DNA of 64,000 bases, taken from the NCBI GenBank assembly GCA_014155875.1, contig JACEFZ010027924.1, forward strand, positions 30,001-94,000. Reading direction: 5' to 3'. Under the pieces are notes generated by a model. It was not told the DNA's origin. It made no database searches and was given only the letters and a program-made list of their open reading frames with translations. The translations under genes were made by a program, and so were the position numbers. The stretch comes from Cepaea nemoralis (lineage: Eukaryota > Mollusca > Gastropoda > Stylommatophora > Helicidae). Shown here in pieces: positions 24,668-35,816 of the stretch. The stretch's first letter is position 1. Each line of letters begins with the position of its first letter.

Positions 24668-24885
24668 GCCATCATCATCATCATCATCATGTGCCATGCC
24701 GATAAGCGTGAGCGGTCATGCTTCGCCATTTTACACGATCACCAGAGTCGTGGAGAAGCTCTGTGTTTTTGTCTTGATTATTCCCTATGGCTAAGCCATC
24801 CAGATATTTACCTCTTTGCCTTTACCTTGTTCTTTTCCCCTCAATCTTGCCAGTTGCCACCAAGTTCTCCTTTCATTTAAGGGCA
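24668..24885 (-). mobile_element. RTE-like family B, 3' tail copy
   Basis: On the minus strand this reads the end of an RT ORF: KIEGKR..., KYLDGLA, then DSGDRVKW and MTAHAYRHGT, stop, and a (GAT)n tail. It is 5'-truncated, as is typical of non-LTR copies. It has about five relatives in this window. Confidence 0.7.
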
Positions 24886-25029
24886 AAAGAAATAGAGAAA
24901 GACATCAAAACACTTGGGGAAGAGCAGCAGGAACAGACATGAATATTGTGGAAAGGACACGGACGGAGCTGCATGGAACAGCTATGATACGGCGACTTAG
25001 GGCGAGTTGGTTCATGGTTTTGCCCAAAG
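24886..25029 (+). pseudogene. Degenerate RT C-terminal fragment
   Basis: Reads RNRERHQNTWGRAAGTDMN and then RASWFMVLPKG, like the basic C-terminal tail common to RTE/CR1-type ORFs (RGRPKNTWRR... pattern). Short and frame-broken, so the family is uncertain. Confidence 0.4.
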
Positions 25030-25145
25030 GATGATTCAGGATTTATGCCACAATATGCCCCAAATAGGGATAAGGTTCAATGGGGGTTGAGGATCTATGC
25101 ATTAATTGGCCCCGAGAAACTATGCACCAAATAGGGTTGATGATA
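25030..25145 (+). repeat. ~49-bp minisatellite, left block
   Basis: Two to three degenerate units with GAGGATCTATGC and CCAAATAGGG(T). The same unit forms a larger array at 29515-29765 on the other side of the nested retroelements. Confidence 0.65.
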
Positions 25146-25339
25146 AAAGAGGAACAAGTAAATCGATATAGTTATCTCGGAACAGTTATAACATCTGATG
25201 GGAGATGCCTTGAAGAGATTAGAACAAGAATTGCCATTGCGAAGGTGGCCTTTTGTAAGATGAAAAACATACTGACCAATAAAGTGATATCAATTGAAAC
25301 GAGAAAAAAGAGTGTTGAAGTGCTATATAGAACCTACAC
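25146..25339 (+). pseudogene. RTE-like family B, RT fragment (left half)
   Basis: Reads NRYSYLGTVITSDGRCLEEI, RTRIAIAKVAFCKMK and an ETRKKSVEVLYRTY ending, which is the post-palm part of an RTE-type RT (compare FRYLGAFITSDGRCTTEIRS in the intact element at 51-54 kb). It stops abruptly at the poly-T edge of an I/Jockey-type insertion and resumes at about 29097. Confidence 0.8.
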
Positions 25340-25409
25340 TTTTTTTCAGTTCAGTTATCAGTTATCATTTGGGGTATCTTCATTGCACTCCGGACATGTC
25401 CTTAGGTGC

Positions 25410-27806
25410 TTAGATCCTCCCCCCCCCCAGCATATGCATCAGCGTCCGGTGGCTAATAGTGCCAGTTCTGTGTTGGTTGACGAGGCGCCTTGTTTTCCCG
25501 ATGTACCTCTCGCGTCTGGCCGTGCCGATTCTTACTCCCAAGTCTTTCATCCTGGACAGCGATGTGGAATCACTGACGTCAAAGTCCTCTGTTCTCGCCA
25601 TATCTTTGAGGACGTTAATAACATCGGCACGATCCATGGGCTGGCCATCTACAGGGGGTGCAGAGCTAGCCAGTTTATCAGCTCGTTCATTTCCCTCGAC
25701 TCCTGCATGTCCCGGGACGAAGATGAAGGTGACTTTACGGACAACAGACCTCCGCAGCGACTCAGTCCACTGTCTACGTACAGATCCAGCTTCGACCTTC
25801 TGAATCATGCTCATTGAATCACTTAGTACACACACGTTGGTATAATGCTGTGATTCCAGCCATATGAAAGCCTGTGTAACTGCCATCACCTCCATCGTCA
25901 TGCTGCTCGTGGTCATAGAGTGGGCACCACTGGATTCTTGAACGGTTCGGCCCGCTGAACGGGCTGTAAATGCCCACGCACTTCTCTGCTGCTTTACAAC
26001 AGATCCATCTGTATAGATGAGCACTTCGGGGCTATCTGAGTGTTCATAGATGAGCGCGTTAACCTCTGCATTGACAGCGGCAGGGTTCTGCTCTCTGCAC
26101 CGTCTGTCGAGTGTGATAATGCAGGAGAAAGTGCACTTAAAAGCTGGAGGCACCGGCACCCATTCCTTGCCGGGGTTGATACTGGTAAGACTGCAGACCT
26201 GTCTGACGACATCTTCCGCCCGACCCATCCATGATTTGCCCCTCTTTAGCCTGTCACCCTTTTCTCTGAATATAGCGTCATGCAGAGGGTGCTGCTCATC
26301 TGCACTTATTTTTAAGTATGCACGAGCTCTCCAGATCTTGATCCTGTGTTCCATTGTCGGGAAGTCAAGGAGGTATCTCATTGCTACACAGCTGGTGTCT
26401 CTCGTGCAGCCCAAAATGATGCGCATGGCTTCGTTTTGTACCTTTTCAAGTCTTCCAATCTGTGTAGGGCTGACAGTGAGGATGGCCAGGGCATACTCGA
26501 TGCGTGAAAGCACAAGTCCTTGGAACAGAAGTATTAGCAGTCTTTGCTCGATATTGGCATTCGCCATGACTCTCATTGCTGACAGACCTTTTCGAGCCTT
26601 CGTTATGACATAATCGACATGATCTCTGAAGGACAGGCTACGATCAAGCCTCACGCCAAGATATGTCATTGACTGGGTTCTACTCAAAATGCTCCCATCC
26701 ATTCTTACTGCCGGCAGGTCTGTTTTCACAATATGGTTGTTTAGGGAGAACCATGTAACCGATGCCTTTGCAGGGTTGACAAGGGCAACGGCATCAGCAC
26801 ACCATGAGGAAATTCGATCTAGTTCGCCCTGCATATCATTGGCAACCGCCTGTCTATCTCGACCCTGTCGATACACGAGGATGTCGTCAACGAATGACAG
26901 AGTCCTACCCCTCCCGTCCAACTGTTGTTCAGTGATCGGCACCGTATACACGTTGAATAGTACTGGTGACAGTGGAGACCCCTGCGGCAATCCTGGACAT
27001 ATCGTTATCGGCTCAGAAGACCAACTCCCGCATCTTAGCACCACCTTCCTTTGGAGCAGAACTGCAGCTATCCATCGTACAAGGTGAGGGTGCATTTTCA
27101 GTCTGAGGAGGGTTTGCATCAAGTGCTCGAAAGATACTCTGTTATATGCGTCTTCTAAGTCTATTGCGGCCGCACATGTCTCTTCTCTGACCTGAAATCC
27201 TTCGTAAACATCTTGAGCAAAGACCGCCGCATTCAGCCATGACTCTTTGTTACGTCTGTACCCTCCAAGTGTGGGCGGGAAGCAGCCGAGCTGTTCCAAG
27301 TCACAAGCAAGTCAGTGTGCTACAATTTTCTCCAGTAGCTTGCCAGCAGTGTTCTGCATCGTAATGATTCTGTAGCTGCTTATCTTGGAGTGGTCTTTGC
27401 TCTGTTTTGGCAGCGGCAGCAAGTAGCTGTGTAGCCATTCTTCTTTGATCTGAACCCTCTGGATACTGGTGTTGAATTCTCTGGCCAGTTCTTCCATGCC
27501 ATCATCTGATATCACCAGTAGGTCACCATATCGGATGCCGTCTGGGCCTGGGGCGGTGTTAGGTGATTTCTTGAGCATCGCACGTATTGTCTCAGCTGTA
27601 ATTATGCATTCTTCGTCTGTCCCGACCCCCTCGCACAACTGAGATAGTGTCGTTGTGGTCCTCTGTCTGGCGGGCTCGTCTTTCTGGTCAGTCTGTTCTA
27701 TGTAGCGTGCAAGAAGGGCCTTACCTTTATCCGCATCCGACTTTTTCCATGTGAGGTCTGTGCCTTGAAAGTCTGGAATGCCCCTACGTTGTGCAGCACC
27801 GTTCAT
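25410..27806 (-). pseudogene. I/Jockey-type reverse transcriptase and RNase H
   Basis: One frame from 27806 to 25410, interrupted by a single TGA at about 27309-27311 (reads H-stop-LACDLEQL, probably a former Trp). RT finger/palm motifs: NTAPGPDGIRYGDL, ISSYRIITMQNTAGKLLEKI, AAIDLEDAYNRVSFEHLMQ, GLPQGSPLSPVLFNVY and the catalytic LSFVDDILVY box. RNase H follows with IYTDGS (first Asp), the SSMTMEVMAVTQAF Glu, VLSDSMSMI (Asp) and PGHAGVEGNERADKLA. The RNase H places it in the I/Jockey-like group and not in the RTE or CR1 groups. In live relatives it copies RNA by target-primed reverse transcription. Confidence 0.88.
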
Positions 27807-28999
27807 GCTCTTATGGAGGCGCCAGAATGTCTAAGAGATCGCTCGGAGCACACCTTCCTGCAGACCTCGTCCCATTTCTCGGCCTTAGCCTGTTTGGCGC
27901 AGGATTTGAATAATGTCGTCGTCCTATCGACCTCAGTCTTCAGGTTTGCCAACTCAACTTGTGGCATGTTAGCCTTTCTGGCCTTTTCCCAGTCTTTGAC
28001 AGCCTACCTCTTTCCCAGCCATGCCTTCTCGACCTCTCCATTCCACTATGGTGGCTGCAACCATTTTTCTTGTCTCCTGCGGGAGGAAGTTTGTGTTCTT
28101 CTTCTGATCTTGCATATGGCGTCTTGACCAGTGTAGTCATACGGGAAGGCATTTGTCTTGTTTCTTTGACTCATGGCCCTGTCTTTCTTGATCAGGATGA
28201 CACAAGGGTAGAGGTCACTATGGTGGTATCCCAGTGTGCCCCACCGGCACTTTGGTACGATGGTGGGCGACACCAGAGCCAAGTCAATGACGCTGTCAGA
28301 GTCACCTGGTCGAGTGGCTATTCTAGTGACCTTCCCATCATTCAGACAGATTAGGGCAGCAGATGCCAGGGCGTCCTCCAGATCTTCTCCCTGTCTATTG
28401 GTGATGCAATTCCCCCATTGACTGCCTCTGGCATTGAAGTCCCCACAGTAGATGATATGCCTTTCATCCATATCGAACAAACTCTGCTATTGTCGCACGT
28501 CGACCTTCCCATTTCGCGCATAAACGTTCACGATTACAAGCTGCACTGGCGTCATTATTCTTAAAGCCTGCACTTGCAGGGTATCACTGTTCCAGGTGGA
28601 CATATCGAACTCAGACACTAATATGTTGTCGCGGACCAGAATGGCCTGTCCGAGGTGCCGCCTGTTAAAGAATCCCTGAAATCCCGCGACATTGACTGTT
28701 CCGTCGCCGAGCTGTGTTTCTTGTAAGACTACAATATCGTTTCCGTAGAGTAGATTTTCAAAAATGGGTCGGCGTTGACTAAATGATGCACAGTTCCAGT
28801 ACAGTACTCGAACGTTTCCGATACTCAATCTGTCACATTTTAAACGCCTTCTGCGTGCGCCTGCCCTCTTTCCACGTTGTGTCCTTGCCGGTCGTCTGGT
28901 CGTCATGTTAGGTTTAACTATCGCCACCGGGCGCCGGTGATACGCCGAAGGAAGTCCGGGCGTGCGTGCACGAACTCCGTTGCACGGTCCGAACTCCAT
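27807..28999 (-). pseudogene. I/Jockey-type AP endonuclease domain
   Basis: The start region (basic, TRRPARTQRGKRAGARRRRL) precedes VRVLYWNCASF, the IVVLQETQLGDGTVN Glu motif, VIVNVYARNG, IYCGDFNARGSQWG and SDSVIDLALVS, ending with GYHHSDLYP (SDH-like). One TAG at 28484-28486 replaces a residue in the middle (VRQ-stop). The frame is lost after about 28100, so the endonuclease and RT are not in one frame. In related elements it nicks the target DNA. Confidence 0.85.
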
Positions 29000-29096
29000 T
29001 TCACCACAAAAAACACACTTAATCCATAAACATTTCGGAAAAAAACACGTTCCATTTTACTGGACGAAGAAAAATCCCGCCATCTTGCTTCAAGGG

Positions 29097-29510
29097 AACT
29101 CACTGGATGTGAAGCGTAGACAATGAGCAGACAGGCTGAAAAACATCTGATGGCTGTGGACATGTGGTTTCTGAGGAAAATGTAAACAGCAACATTGACA
29201 GACAGAAAAACCAATGAACAAGTCCTTCAAAAAACAAATGAAGACCGTAAACTGTTTAAGAGACATTAGACGTAGACAGTCAAAATTGTTTGGACATATT
29301 ATCAGAAGAAAGGAATTGGAGAACTTGGTGATAACTAGTAAGATCGAAGGGAAGAGACCAACGGGAAGACCGAGAAATAAATATCTGGATGACTTAGCCA
29401 CGTGACATGGTCGATACAGAAACACGGAACTGATCCACATCTCTGGTGATCGAGTGAGATGGCGAAACATGACCGCCCACACTTATCGGCATGGCACATG
29501 ATGGATGGAA
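29097..29510 (+). pseudogene. RTE-like family B, RT fragment (right half)
   Basis: Continues the copy from 25339: MSRQAEKHLMAVDMWFLRK, then broken frames, RRRQSKLFGHIIRRKELENL, GKRPTGRPRNKYLDDLAT, a stop where relatives have Trp (ATWHGR), and NMTAHTYRHGT stop with an ATGGATGGA tail. Together the two halves show an older RTE copy split by a younger element. Confidence 0.82.
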
Positions 29511-29514
29511 GGAT

Positions 29515-29765
29515 CTATACACCTATGGGAGTCACGGATCTATGGCCCAAATAGAGTTAACGTTCTATGCACCAATTGGGGCTGAGGATCTATGCCCAAA
29601 TAGGTGTAAGGTTCTATTCACCAATTGAAGCTGAGGATCTATGCCCAAATAGGTGTAAGGTTCTATTCACCAATTGAAGCTGATGATCTATGCCCAAATA
29701 GGGGTAAGTTTCTATTCACCAACTGGAGTTGAGGATCTATGCTTAAATGGAAATTGATGATCTAC
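29515..29765 (+). repeat. ~49-bp minisatellite, right block
   Basis: About five units of the form GAGGATCTATGCCCAAATAG followed by a GGTTCTATTCACCAATTGAAGCT segment. Two adjacent units are identical. The same motif occurs at 25030-25145. Confidence 0.85.
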
Positions 29766-30299
29766 AGTTAAACGTATTTCATTTCACAACAGAAAACAAA
29801 GTTCGTGGAAATAAGACAAACTGAAGGACAATAAAGAAGTAGCTCTTAGAGTATGACATGGTTTTGTGCAGAATCGTTCACTGTTGGGGGCGGGAGAGGG
29901 TGTGGGAGGGGGGGGGGGGAGTTGTGCATTACTTGCCCAACTCAATTTCATATTCCAGTCTTCACGTACTAACAGTCTATGCGTAATAGGAATGGTTAGG
30001 AAATACTTTCAAAGGTATTGACTGTCACTATTAGAAGGAATGACAGAATTATAGATGAGTGGACACGGTAGACAACGCAAGCTTTAAAAAAAAAAACAGA
30101 TTTAAGAAAGAAACACGTATTTTAAGTGACGACAAATGCCACTACTTTTGTCAGTGTTATCATTAATTTGTGAGTGTCTTGATAATATCAACAATTCGTT
30201 ACTTATATTCATCATCATGTAATGTATATTAGTTTGGGCGTGTGTTTCTCACTACAGATCTCGGTCTTGGGGGTTCAGGTTCATTTCCACGCCTTCAGC
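29766..30299. other. AT-rich spacer
   Basis: No gene is seen. There is a G-rich run near 29885-29920 (GGGGGCGGGAGAGGGTGTGG) and a poly-A run near 30085. Confidence 0.4.
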
Positions 30300-30365
30300 T
30301 TAGAACAGCAAGCAACATTTCCCTGGTCTGTCTCTAACTCTTCTACAGCTGATCTTTTCAGTCTT
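30300..30365 (-). pseudogene. Remnant of an RTE-type 3' ORF
   Basis: Aligns by eye with the intact element near 51140-51205 (CATTTCCCTGGTCTGTCTCT against CACTTCTCTTGGTCTACCTC). It leads directly into the 68-bp minisatellite. Confidence 0.5.
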
Positions 30366-30838
30366 CGCGGTGTTCTGCAATGCCTCCCTTCTCAAATATA
30401 ACCAGAAAATACTGGTATATTCGCTACAAGACTCGCGATGTTCTCTGGTGCCACCCTTCTCAAGTATGACCAGTGAACACTGGTTTATTCGCTACAAGAC
30501 TCGCGATGTTCTCTGGTGCCACCCTTCTCAAGTATGACCAGTGAACACTGGTTTATTCGCTACAAAACTAGCGATGTTCTCTGGTGCCACCCTTCTCAAG
30601 TATGACCAGTGAACACTGTTGTATTCGCTACACGACTAGCGATGTTCTCTGGTGCCACCCTTCTAAAGTATGACCAGTGAACACTGTTGTATTCTCTACA
30701 AGACTTACGATGTTCTCTGGTGCCACCCTTCTCAAGTATGACCAGTGAACACTGTTGTATTCGCTACACGACTCACGATGTTCTCTGGTGCCTCCCTTCA
30801 TGTATGACCAGCTAACACGATTTATTCGTAACAAGACA
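30366..30838 (-). repeat. 68-bp minisatellite derived from an RTE fragment
   Basis: About seven units. The first is degenerate, and the next ones are spaced 67-68 bp by the position of CGATGTTCTC (30437, 30504, 30572, 30640, 30708, 30776). Each contains TGCCACCCTTCTCAAGTATG, which matches the intact RTE-type element at 51189-51230 (CGATGTTCTCCAATGCCTCT then TCTCATCACATGACC). The period is not a multiple of three, so coding was not kept. Confidence 0.85.
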
Positions 30839-31454
30839 AGATAAACTCTGGTTTGTTGCACACTGACAGACGAGCCAAGATTACCTTTGCTATGAGTATT
30901 CTTTTATTTAGTGCATATTCATGAACGACTGTCTTTTAACATATAGAATTTTCATTATATTTATCCAGGACGTGGGTCGCGTTTTTTTTAAATACATATA
31001 TGAAGTGTATTATCTTTACGGTCATGAAAATCGTAACTATACAATCTCATGATGCAGTTTCTCTATAAATATATTTCTTCAAATATCGGTGTAAGCTTTT
31101 CAACAAATGACAATATATGGACGCGAAATAAAGCTTATTTGGCCCAACACTTCATCGTTAAATCACAAAAACGTGTTTTTAGAAAAGGTGAATATATATA
31201 TACGACACTGTTAAATCCATGGGAAATCTACATACCATTGAATCATAGCAGGTCGTAATTTCATCCACATGTAATAGTGTGTAAAGATTGCGTTAAAATA
31301 ATCCGTGGAAGCAGTATCACAGCTAAACAAAAAATATGAAATACGAAGGGTTAATGCAGGTTTCTCACCAGTCAGTTGATAAACAAATATGCATCTATGA
31401 ATATGAGTTTAACAGGAAGATGCGATAAATTCAGTTGATAGAAAAGTTAACAAA
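30839..31454. other. AT-rich spacer
   Basis: No gene, repeat or regulatory feature that I can support. A 69-codon frame at 31049-31258 lacks any recognisable feature. Confidence 0.4.
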
Positions 31455-31880
31455 CATATCTATCTAACACAAACTCAATATTTATCTATCAAACACGAAC
31501 TCAGTATAGATCTATCCAACACGAACTTAATATTGATCTATCCAACACGAACACAAGCTTGATCTATCCACCATGAACTCAGAAGTGATCTACCCAACAC
31601 GAACTTAATATTCATCTATTAAACACGAACTCAGTATAGATCTATCCAACACGAACCCAGTCTTGATCTATCCAAGACGAACTCAGTATAGATCTATCCA
31701 AAACGAACTTAATATTGATCTATGAAACACGAACCCAGTAGAGATCTATCTAACATGAACTCAGTAGTGATCTATCCAACACGAATTGAATATTAATATA
31801 TCTACAACGAACACGATATTGATCTATCCAACACAATCTCAGTATTGATCTATCCGGTACGAGCTCAGTATTTGAGACGA
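31455..31880 (+). repeat. ~26-bp minisatellite
   Basis: About 16 degenerate units of GATCTATCCAACACGAACTC plus AGTATT, with variants of each position. No open frame. Confidence 0.85.
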
Positions 31881-32035
31881 TAAGTTATTAAGACGTATAC
31901 AAGACATAAAAATTAACTATTTTGAGTATGTACTGAGAAATGAATGTCAGGAACCGAAAGTAATGGAGGAAGATGTAACGGACAAGTGGATAAGAAAAAG
32001 ATGTAGATATATTAAGGAGGTCATGATAATTAACA

Positions 32036-32340
32036 AAACAAACAAACAGACAAACAAACTTTATTTTCAAAGGGTTAGGAATTGGGCACGCAGGCCCGTC
32101 TAACATTCTGCCCTTCTATTACTCTCTTTCATACATTATATCATTCAAACATCGTTCACGGCTAACTGAAAACAGCAACAATATAAAAGATATGCATTAT
32201 AAAGGCATGTGTAAAATGAAAAATCAATACTACACGACTCAGTAATAGTAATGACTTGTGTGGCACTTGCTATTAGCTATGTGGAATATGCTCGCCTACG
32301 AAAAGGGGACTGGCTGTTGTACTAGGGTTTTATTATTATT
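32036..32340 (-). mobile_element. CR1/L2-type 3' UTR copy
   Basis: Reverse complement of the 3' UTR at 4081-4378: TTTATTTTCAAAGGGTTAGG, GGGCACGCAGGCC and GTCTAACATTCTGCCCTTCT. It has a TTTG-type tail instead of TTCG. No coding part remains. It ends next to the (GAT)n-(GGT)n array. Confidence 0.8.
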
Positions 32341-32356
32341 TCTATTATTATTATTA

Positions 32357-32364
32357 TTAGATGA

Positions 32365-32398
<34 letters not shown>

Positions 32399-32430
32399 GG
32401 TGGTGGTGATGGTGGTGGTGATGGTGGTAT
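32357..32430 (+). repeat. (ATG)n-(GTG)n microsatellite
   Basis: Eight or so GAT units, then GGT units with interruptions. Asp/Gly and Met/Val runs translated from it are not genes. Confidence 0.9.
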
Positions 32431-33182
32431 TTATGAACGCAAATATATCTCCACCAACATGTTCGTCTATTATGAAACTATTTATTTCCAGCTTTAGCTG
32501 TCAGTGTTTGCTGTGTGTCTACTCTGACATGGGTCACGCACAGGACAGTACATAGTTTTCCACAATGTGTGTTGTAGAGTTTTTCCTTTTGAGACAGATT
32601 TCCCGTTCTCTAAAAATCTACTCAAAGTATTTTTAGGATCCTGGTCGGTGCTAAAGAGTTCGTGCACTGTGCTGAGATTCTCCGGACTCAGGCTTGATTT
32701 AGGAGTAGAGCGGAGAACTTATGCGTTACACCCACGTGCCGTGATGTTGAACCGTCGACTAAAAAACTAAACTATCTCTGGCAAATTCTGACAGTCTTGT
32801 AGGATTTGGCCCAGAGTTTGCTCTCGTTCTTCACAGATGTGATATAACCTCTGAGATCCATTTTCGTCTCTGCCCTGAATCCGCAGTGTCTAAAGATCAT
32901 AGTTTGTTGGCCTAAATGTCTAAATTGTTTATGTTATCTTAGACTGCTCTGTAATCTTCATTCTGTTATGTCTAAGTCATTTATTTCATAGCTTTGTTAA
33001 AGAGTGTCGTTAACTCTTAAACATCCAGGATGCGTAACCAATCCCACCTCGCCTAGTTTCATCAGTTCTCCTGGCTCACGATATCTACAAACTCAAGTTG
33101 CAAGCCAGAGCGATGTATTTGTATGGTAAAGGTATTCTATAGACACACTCATGAATTATCGATTTCTTGAAATTCAAATGCT
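32431..33182. other. Spacer with no recognised feature
   Basis: Short frames only (for example 32567-32770) without motifs. No repeat identified. Confidence 0.4.
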
Positions 33183-33190
33183 TGTCAAAG

Positions 33191-33428
33191 TTTTTTTTTT
33201 TCCCCCCAGCATATCCTTTACAGGACATCGCTGTCAACATCAGCATCTTTCAGCTGATTGTTGATTTCTTGGCAAGATTTCACTCGATAGTTTGCCATTG
33301 CTTTCTTAGCGACGGGCTCAAATACCCTGTAAGTTACCAACACGGCGAGAACCACTACCGATTCTCTCGAGGGTTACGTTCCTCACATGGATAAACGGGA
33401 TTACGGAGAAAGACGTTAATCCCTAGGC
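33191..33428 (-). mobile_element. SINE family A
   Basis: Minus-strand copy ending in the core TGGCAAAC, CTTGCCAAGAAATCAACAAT, the GATGTTGACAGCGATGTCCT segment and GGATATGC plus a short homopolymer. Flanked by TGTCAAAG at 33183-33190 and 33429-33436 (8-bp target duplication). Confidence 0.82.
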
Positions 33429-33635
33429 TGTCAAAGGTTATCAACGGTAAATTAATTGATTCAGTCAGAGAAAGCACATAGCGAGCAAATTCCAGTTTGT
33501 CTAGCAACATGGTCACCACGAAATCAATGGCAACGGAAAGTTGTATGTATGTTCCATAATATGTCTATGCGAGAAAATGTTGCTTATTAATCCACAATTA
33601 GAACTCATATGGAGATTTCCCTGCGCAACTGCATT

Positions 33636-33810
33636 TATTCATTACGTGCCATGCTGATGAGCGTGGGCGGTCATGTTTCGCCATCTCATGCGATCACCAG
33701 AGTCGTGGATCAGCTCGGTATTCTTGTCTCGACCATACCATGTGGCCAATCCATCCAGGTATTTACTTCTCTGCCGGCCCCGTGTTCTCTCCCCCTGTAT
33801 GGACATACTA
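33636..33810 (-). mobile_element. RTE-like family B, 3' tail copy
   Basis: The minus strand reads RSKYLDGLATWYGRDKNTEL, DSGDRMRWRNM and TAHAHQHGT stop. Upstream of about 33810 the homology fades. 5'-truncated. Confidence 0.75.
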
Positions 33811-34057
33811 ACAGCAATACGTAAGAGATGAGGATGGAGGGGAATGTAGGTCTGAGTATTCAATATAAAAGTAAAAAAAATAAAGTACTTTCTTCCGTCG
33901 ACTAGTCTTCGGATAAGATGTATTATCCTTTAGTCCCACCCTCGCAACTAGGGTAACGTGAAATCTTCCAGAAGGTGGTGGATTGATGTTGCGAGCATCA
34001 ACAAGTAGCTGTTAGTTAAGGTCTCAAGAACGTGACGGTAGAAAGGTGATCTCTTTA
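33811..34057. other. Spacer
   Basis: No supported feature. Confidence 0.35.
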
Positions 34058-34059
34058 TA

Positions 34060-34399
34060 CAGGATGCTTGTAAAGTCTCACTACACTTTTTATATAGAAC
34101 ACATTTGAAAAAAAGGTGAAGTACATAATGTCATCAAAAAATGTGCTCCACAGTCCATTGTGAAGCAATATGCAACGAATGCCTGTCGTCTGCTGAAGTA
34201 ATTCTTCGAAACTCCAAACACCTGATATAATGAATATTTCATTGATACTTTCCAGATTCCTCAAAACAATGTTATACCATAGTTGTTACTATTGCAACTA
34301 ATTTAATGAATTTATTAGCACATTTTTGATGACATCAGATTCTTTATTTGTAAAGTTTATTTTATTTACAAAGTGTAGTGAGACTTTACAAACACCTTG
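34060..34399 (+). mobile_element. MITE family 1, complete copy
   Basis: About 340 bp with terminal inverted repeats: left CAGGATGCTTGTAAAGTCTC then ACTACACTTT, right the complement AAAGTGTAGTGAGACTTTAC then AAACACCTTG. TA flanks both ends (34058-34059, 34400-34401). TA duplication plus short length suggests a Tc1/mariner-type non-autonomous element. Related copies: 1120-1298 and 42209-42482. Confidence 0.78.
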
Positions 34400-34401
34400 T
34401 A

Positions 34402-35075
34402 GATACAATGGCTACGGGCGACAGTGAGTATAATCTCTGCCAAGATGGAGAGCAATGACACACTATCTTCTTTGCAGATTACTAGCGAATAATGATTATA
34501 CGGCGCATTACAGAGACAAGAACACACGCTAAGACTGCTAAACGTGTGAGATGACAGACCATGACCGTCCATACCTGTGCACATGTCATATGAAAATGAT
34601 GAATAAATGACAGCCTCGTGCAATGTTGCATATTCGTGAATGAATCTTCTCAATGAAGTTTAATGGAACAGGGAATAGACTATGGAACTGGTGGAATGAC
34701 CAAAGGCGATGACGGTTCCGAGGTATAGCTAATCAGCAGACAACAAGGACAATCAGTGCCCACATTCTTCTATTTATGCTTGGAGACACTGATCATTTAT
34801 GGACTTACCCAGAGCGCAGTGACACTAAAACTGCATAATAATCATATTCTGAGAATGGAAATATCAATTGTTGGGCAATTCTATTACCTTCTTCTTCCTC
34901 TGCCCTTTATCCTTCTTCTGCAGCAGAGACTCTCCGCCAACTCACACCAAACCGTCCTTTCTGTTGCCTACCCCCGGTGCTTGCCCCATGTCTTCTTCGT
35001 ACAGTAAATATCTGTTTCTCTCTTCTTCATAAGTTGTATATATCCCTATATGTCGTTTATCCCTTATTTTAGCCG
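34402..35075. other. Spacer with no recognised feature
   Basis: Nothing beyond short unsupported frames. Confidence 0.4.
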
Positions 35076-35300
35076 ATTCTGTGGCGAAGTAGTTACAAAT
35101 GCAGTTCGTAATCCCGCATACCGAGTTCGAAACACAGCTGTGGATGATTTGGAAGCAGACTGCCTTGCGTTGGTTTCCATATGATATTATGAGTGCCGGT
35201 CGTTTAGAAAGCAATGGCAAACTGCTGAACGTAAACTTGCCCAGGGATCACATACAGTCCAACAATGCTAGAGTTGACTGCTTATAAAGGATATGCAAGT
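35076..35300 (+). mobile_element. SINE family B
   Basis: tRNA-like head with GTGGCGAAGTAGTTA (box A position) and CCGAGTTCGAAAC (box B), then GGAAGCAGACTGCCTTGCGT, the core GAAAGCAATGGCAAACTGCT and an ending TATAAAGGATATGCAAG. The core and tail are shared with SINE family A; the head is different. Confidence 0.75.
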
Positions 35301-35712
35301 TAACTATACCGTTTGCCCGTGGGATCCAGAGAAAGGACTTTCAGGTTAAACTAATCTTAGGTGTTCTCATTGCTTTTACTTACAACCGTCAGCGATTTTC
35401 CCCCATTACTAGATTCACCGAAGTCTGTTTTATATTAGTGAGTCTAATATTGCAGTCTATTATTATATTCTCCGCAAGCATCGTTAATGAATATTTGAAG
35501 TTTAATTGTATTTATTTTAGTTATTCTTAATGTTTCTGAACCATACAACACGATCGATTTAACGTTTGAGTTACTTAAATATTCTAGGCTTGGGACAAGT
35601 TTTAATTTATTGTTACACCTTAATTAAACAGATCTCATAGCGCCGTGATAGCTTCTCTTGCCTTTTTATTCTTCGTTTTAATATAAATTTCATCTCACCT
35701 CATCAGGCTCCT

Positions 35713-35715
35713 CTT

Positions 35716-35808
<93 letters not shown>

Positions 35809-35816
35809 GGTGTGGT
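35713..35816 (+). repeat. (GT)n microsatellite
   Basis: About 50 GT units with GGTGGG interruptions at the end. Confidence 0.95.

Larger units (their letters stand above)
25340..29096 (-). mobile_element. I/Jockey-type non-LTR retrotransposon, near full length
   Basis: About 3.75 kb with the 3' poly(A) at 25340-25346 (poly-T on the plus strand). It encodes APE-type endonuclease, RT and RNase H in order on the minus strand. It interrupts an RTE-family copy. Flanks GAACCTACAC and GAACTCAC may be an imperfect target duplication. Nonsense codons and frameshifts show that it is dead. Confidence 0.85.

Noticed and set aside
25080..25817. 245-residue plus-strand frame
   Set aside because: It joins a real RTE fragment (to 25339) to the antisense of the I-type RNase H; the second half is a shadow frame.
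30366..30838. CRISPR-like regular repeats
   Set aside because: Units are contiguous with no unique spacers, the setting is eukaryotic, and the unit derives from a retroelement.
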